Virus record (IMG/VR): IMGVR_UViG_3300033571_018267 | Location: 1-60,722 of that record | DNA: 60,722 nt | DNA from: a virus | Reading direction: 5' to 3' (one strand) | Part shown: positions 58,733 to 60,722 of the stretch, one piece after another | Layout of the letters: every line of letters begins with the position of its first letter | Position numbering within the stretch: position 1 is the stretch's first letter | The notes under the pieces: model-generated | The model's database searches: none | The model's input: only the letters and a program-made list of their open reading frames with translations | Told to the model about the DNA's origin: nothing | Made by a program: the position numbers and the translations under genes

Positions 58733-59524
58733 TTACTCCACAAACCACAATTGACGGGAATCATCAAGAATCTTCTTGTCCAATTTCTCCAGGTAGTCGC
58801 GGCGTAATTCTTGGTTTTCACGGACGCTTGGTACATTTTCCCAAGCGTAATCAGGGATTTTGAGTGATTCAAGGTGTTTATTTAGTTTTGCGTAATCTGG
58901 TTTTCCGCCTTTAGTCATAAACCCGTAACGTTTGCATAGCGCGGCTTTGTTGACTGTTGTCCCATCGTTAATAATTTGGTTGTCTTGAATAATCCGATCC
59001 CTGTATTCAATTTCCTTGACAACCTCAAACCCTAATATTTTCTGCTGCATGGGTTCAGGACAGGTGGCGACAATTAAATGGCGTGTGTCAAGTACGGATT
59101 TTTCTGCAAGCGCTTTTTGCATTTCCGCCTGTGCAAGTTGCAATCGTAATTCTAATTCGCGGATCTGATCATTCTGTTGAGGAATTACGGTTTTTATTAC
59201 GGACTTGGCTCTTTCAAATGCTTCTATAAGTGCTAATTTGCAATCTACAACCTTTTCTGTGTTTTTAGAAAATGTCATCAGTGTGGTTGCTTGTGGCTCG
59301 GTCAAAAGTGCATATTTCTCAGGACGACCGCCCTGACTACCCTCTAGGGGTTTATCTACTACAAATCGAACAACCCCAAACCTTGATTCAATGCGGTCAA
59401 GGTATTTATTTACCGTTTTCAGGAAAGTGTGATGCTCAATCCCCAACTCATCGGCAATTAGCCGAGAATCTACAACTAAAACATCACCTTGTTCAATTAC
59501 GTCAATCTTTGTTAAACTATCCAT
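58733..59524 (-). CDS. Rha-family phage regulatory protein
   Basis: This is a 263-residue protein. The N-terminal ~95 residues match the Rha domain: VLVVDSRLIADELGIEHHTFLKTVNKYLDRI, then KYALLTEPQATTLMTFSKNT and VDCKLALIEAFERAK. A coiled coil follows (RELELRLQLAQAEMQKALAE), then a C-terminal region with the HTH-like TTVNKAALCKRYGFMTKGGK. Rha proteins control phage growth by unclear means. It is divergent from nblA with 124 bases between, including operator-like palindromes. Confidence 0.85.
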   Translation of the reverse strand: MDSLTKIDVIEQGDVLVVDSRLIADELGIEHHTFLKTVNKYLDRIESRFGVVRFVVDKPLEGSQGGRPEKYALLTEPQATTLMTFSKNTEKVVDCKLALIEAFERAKSVIKTVIPQQNDQIRELELRLQLAQAEMQKALAEKSVLDTRHLIVATCPEPMQQKILGFEVVKEIEYRDRIIQDNQIINDGTTVNKAALCKRYGFMTKGGKPDYAKLNKHLESLKIPDYAWENVPSVRENQELRRDYLEKLDKKILDDSRQLWFVE

Positions 59525-59608
59525 AGTTCATTTTTTCGGTTGAGTGGACTGTCGGCTGTAACGGACTGGGAAGTAGTAGATGGCTTCCCTCGCCGTGCTG
59601 ACACTACC

Positions 59609-59645
59609 TATTGATTATACAATAATTTTATTGATACTCTAATAA
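59609..59645. promoter_or_regulatory. Two operator-like palindromes before nblA
   Basis: TATTG-ATTATA-CAATA (59609-59624) and TTATTGA-TACT-CTAATAA (59628-59645) lie in the rha/nblA intergenic region. The second ends 3 bases before the nblA ATG, so a bound repressor would block nblA expression. Confidence 0.5.
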
Positions 59646-59648
59646 TGT

Positions 59649-59816
59649 ATGCAATTAACTACTGAGCAGCAGTTTCAAATCGCCGCTTTTAAGATGCAAG
59701 TACAGCAGATGTCACCGGAACAGGTGAAGCAGCAGCTTGTGGCGCATTACAAACAGATGATGATCAACGATGTTGAGTTTTTAAAATTACTTGGTGACGC
59801 GTGGGGTATGGGGTAA
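59649..59816 (+). CDS. nblA: Phage-encoded NblA (phycobilisome degradation)
   Basis: This is a 55-residue protein that reads as NblA along its length: LTTEQQFQIAAFKMQVQQMS, PEQVKQQL, YKQMMINDVEFLKLLGDAWG. NblA family proteins (50-60 residues) share EQQF..., QV..MS.EQ, MM and LL...WG. NblA binds phycobiliproteins and delivers them to Clp protease, dismantling the antenna. No Shine-Dalgarno is seen, and an operator-like palindrome touches the start. Homologues in freshwater cyanophages are thought to supply amino acids or limit light damage during infection. Confidence 0.88.
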   Translation: MQLTTEQQFQIAAFKMQVQQMSPEQVKQQLVAHYKQMMINDVEFLKLLGDAWGMG

Positions 59817-59883
59817 TTCAGTTTATGATGGATTTGTCAGACAACATGGCGCTGCCCAACAAAATCCGGTGAGAGTATGTATC

Positions 59884-60333
59884 CTACGTCAATTTAAGGA
59901 AAGTCGTACTCAACTGGTACGCTCCTTCTCCTAGTGTCCTTACCGTCCAAGCATCTGCCGTGTACCGCTTGCGTGGCACAGTTATTCCGTTGTCAGGACT
60001 CCACGAAAAGCCGCCCACAGTGAACTCGTTTAATTTTGCAAGTTTGGAATCAATATCCACTTCATTGAAAATCGGGGATGTGATTTGCCATTCTTCTTTT
60101 TCTTCTAATCCGTTCCACACTATTTGAATGTAGCCATCCCCTAGCTTTGAATTATTGAATGGTGGTGTTACCCGCATCGAAGCTTCCCACGTTGGGGGCA
60201 AAACCAGGATGTTGCAATATTCAAAAGTCCAATCAACGATTACCTGTTCAAAGGCACGGGTCTTTACGGCTTGAAAAACCGCTGTAGCTGTTTTTGTAGT
60301 TCCATTAAGTTTGACTGCGGGGAAATTTGGCAT
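59884..60333 (-). CDS. Probable tail protein
   Basis: This 149-residue protein starts MPNFPAVKLNGTTKTATAVF. It is beta-rich with many aromatic residues (VDWTFEYCNILVLPPTWEAS; IQIVWNGLEEKEEWQI). Such composition suits tail or baseplate-associated proteins, which are expected after the tape measure gene, but the leftward orientation is opposite to the tail genes. It starts at the stop of the next gene upstream. Confidence 0.5.
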   Translation of the reverse strand: MPNFPAVKLNGTTKTATAVFQAVKTRAFEQVIVDWTFEYCNILVLPPTWEASMRVTPPFNNSKLGDGYIQIVWNGLEEKEEWQITSPIFNEVDIDSKLAKLNEFTVGGFSWSPDNGITVPRKRYTADAWTVRTLGEGAYQLSTTFLKLT

Positions 60334-60722
60334 TATACAACCCTCACGGCGAATCTAGCGAGACTAGTCGGCGCAGCGGCTCCGTCAAAAAGCTGATATT
60401 CCTCAGCCCCCGGAGTTACCTGAAAAACGTCTAAAGCACTCATGCCATTGGATGCGCCTAGCACGCAATCACTGGAAAATTCCGCGATACTGTCGCCAGT
60501 CCGGCTTATGGCTGCGGGGACGAGTAGTCTTTTATTCCCTCTCGTTGCGTCGGGTTCTGTCATCCTTACATCAATTGTCTCAAGCGTAATAACACCGTAG
60601 GGATGCGATGATGATATGGGTTTAAGCCCAGTACTGGATTGCCAGCTTGTAGACCCCCCCGATTCTATAAATGCAAAGGGATATAGATCTTCGTCATAAC
60701 TAGGCGTAAGTGGTCGGAAATA
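60333..60722 (-). CDS. Partial virion-like protein running off the edge
   Basis: A leftward frame remains open from the window edge at 60722 to the stop at 60333, 129 codons. The edge part reads FRPLTPSYDEDLYPFAFIES and SSHPYGVITLETIDVRMTEP, followed by LARFAVRVV at the end. A start at 60563 would discard this protein-like sequence. It is probably a tail-associated protein; family not recognised. Confidence 0.5.
   Translation of the reverse strand, partial: YFRPLTPSYDEDLYPFAFIESGGSTSWQSSTGLKPISSSHPYGVITLETIDVRMTEPDATRGNKRLLVPAAISRTGDSIAEFSSDCVLGASNGMSALDVFQVTPGAEEYQLFDGAAAPTSLARFAVRVV

Overview
The window looks like most of a temperate, long-tailed (siphovirus-type) prophage in a filamentous, Nostocales-like cyanobacterium. 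HIP1 octamers (GCGATCGC) occur throughout, and there is a heptanucleotide TACCAAT tandem repeat of the STRR type. A phage-encoded NblA and several cyanobacterial hypothetical families also point this way. The left edge is the 3' half of a tRNA-Arg(UCU) gene followed directly by a tyrosine integrase, the usual attL layout. The right attachment site is not in the window.

Layout. 0-3 kb: tRNA, integrase, PAS-like gene, a leftward XRE repressor and divergent control region. 3-13 kb: rightward early operon of small winged-helix and hypothetical genes, a lambda O-like initiator with five 21-bp iterons inside its own gene, a DnaB-family helicase, SANT/Myb-like and coiled-coil proteins, and an orphan C5 DNA methyltransferase. 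13-24 kb: packaging and head genes (terminases, portal, Mu F-like protein, major capsid, decoration and connector proteins, an FHA-domain protein). 24-37 kb: accessory region that splits the virion module. 37-40 kb: neck and tail genes with a -1 frameshift tail-chaperone pair. 40-46 kb: a second accessory block. 46-58 kb: a 4,004-residue tape measure protein with two wall-hydrolase-like domains. 58-60.7 kb: secreted protein, Rha-like regulator, nblA, and leftward genes running off the edge.

The striking feature is three separate CRISPR-derived systems in one prophage. (1) At 33.0-36.8 kb is a gene set that reads as a type IV-B CRISPR-Cas operon: a probable small subunit, Csf2/Cas7, Csf3/Cas5, a CysH-like PP-loop protein and Csf1. 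It has no array of its own. (2) At 42.8-46.1 kb is a 638-residue Cas12/TnpB-like effector with intact RuvC acidic residues. It is followed by two CRISPR arrays with different 36-nt repeats. Each array is preceded by a copy of the same ~143-nt leader, which carries anti-repeat segments that have co-varied with its own repeat. There is no cas1 or cas2. (3) At 24.15-24.49 kb is a single end of a type V-K CRISPR-associated transposon: the last repeat, a delocalised short repeat with a 17-nt guide identical to the tRNA-Pro D-arm/anticodon region, six TnsB-type sites and a TGTACG terminus. No transposase or cas12k is present.

Two regulatory networks are visible. An AACTGGTA-GT-TACCAGTT operator sits between the -35 and -10 of promoters in the 24-31 kb accessory region, with an XRE gene between two of them. 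A TTATTGA-N4-TCAATAA palindrome recurs before the replication gene, the Cas12-like gene and nblA. Several genes are decaying (second integrase, KilA-N/PLD, methyltransferase fragment, duplicated gene ends), so the accessory blocks look like recombination hot spots. Family names are from motif recognition by eye; no searches were run.
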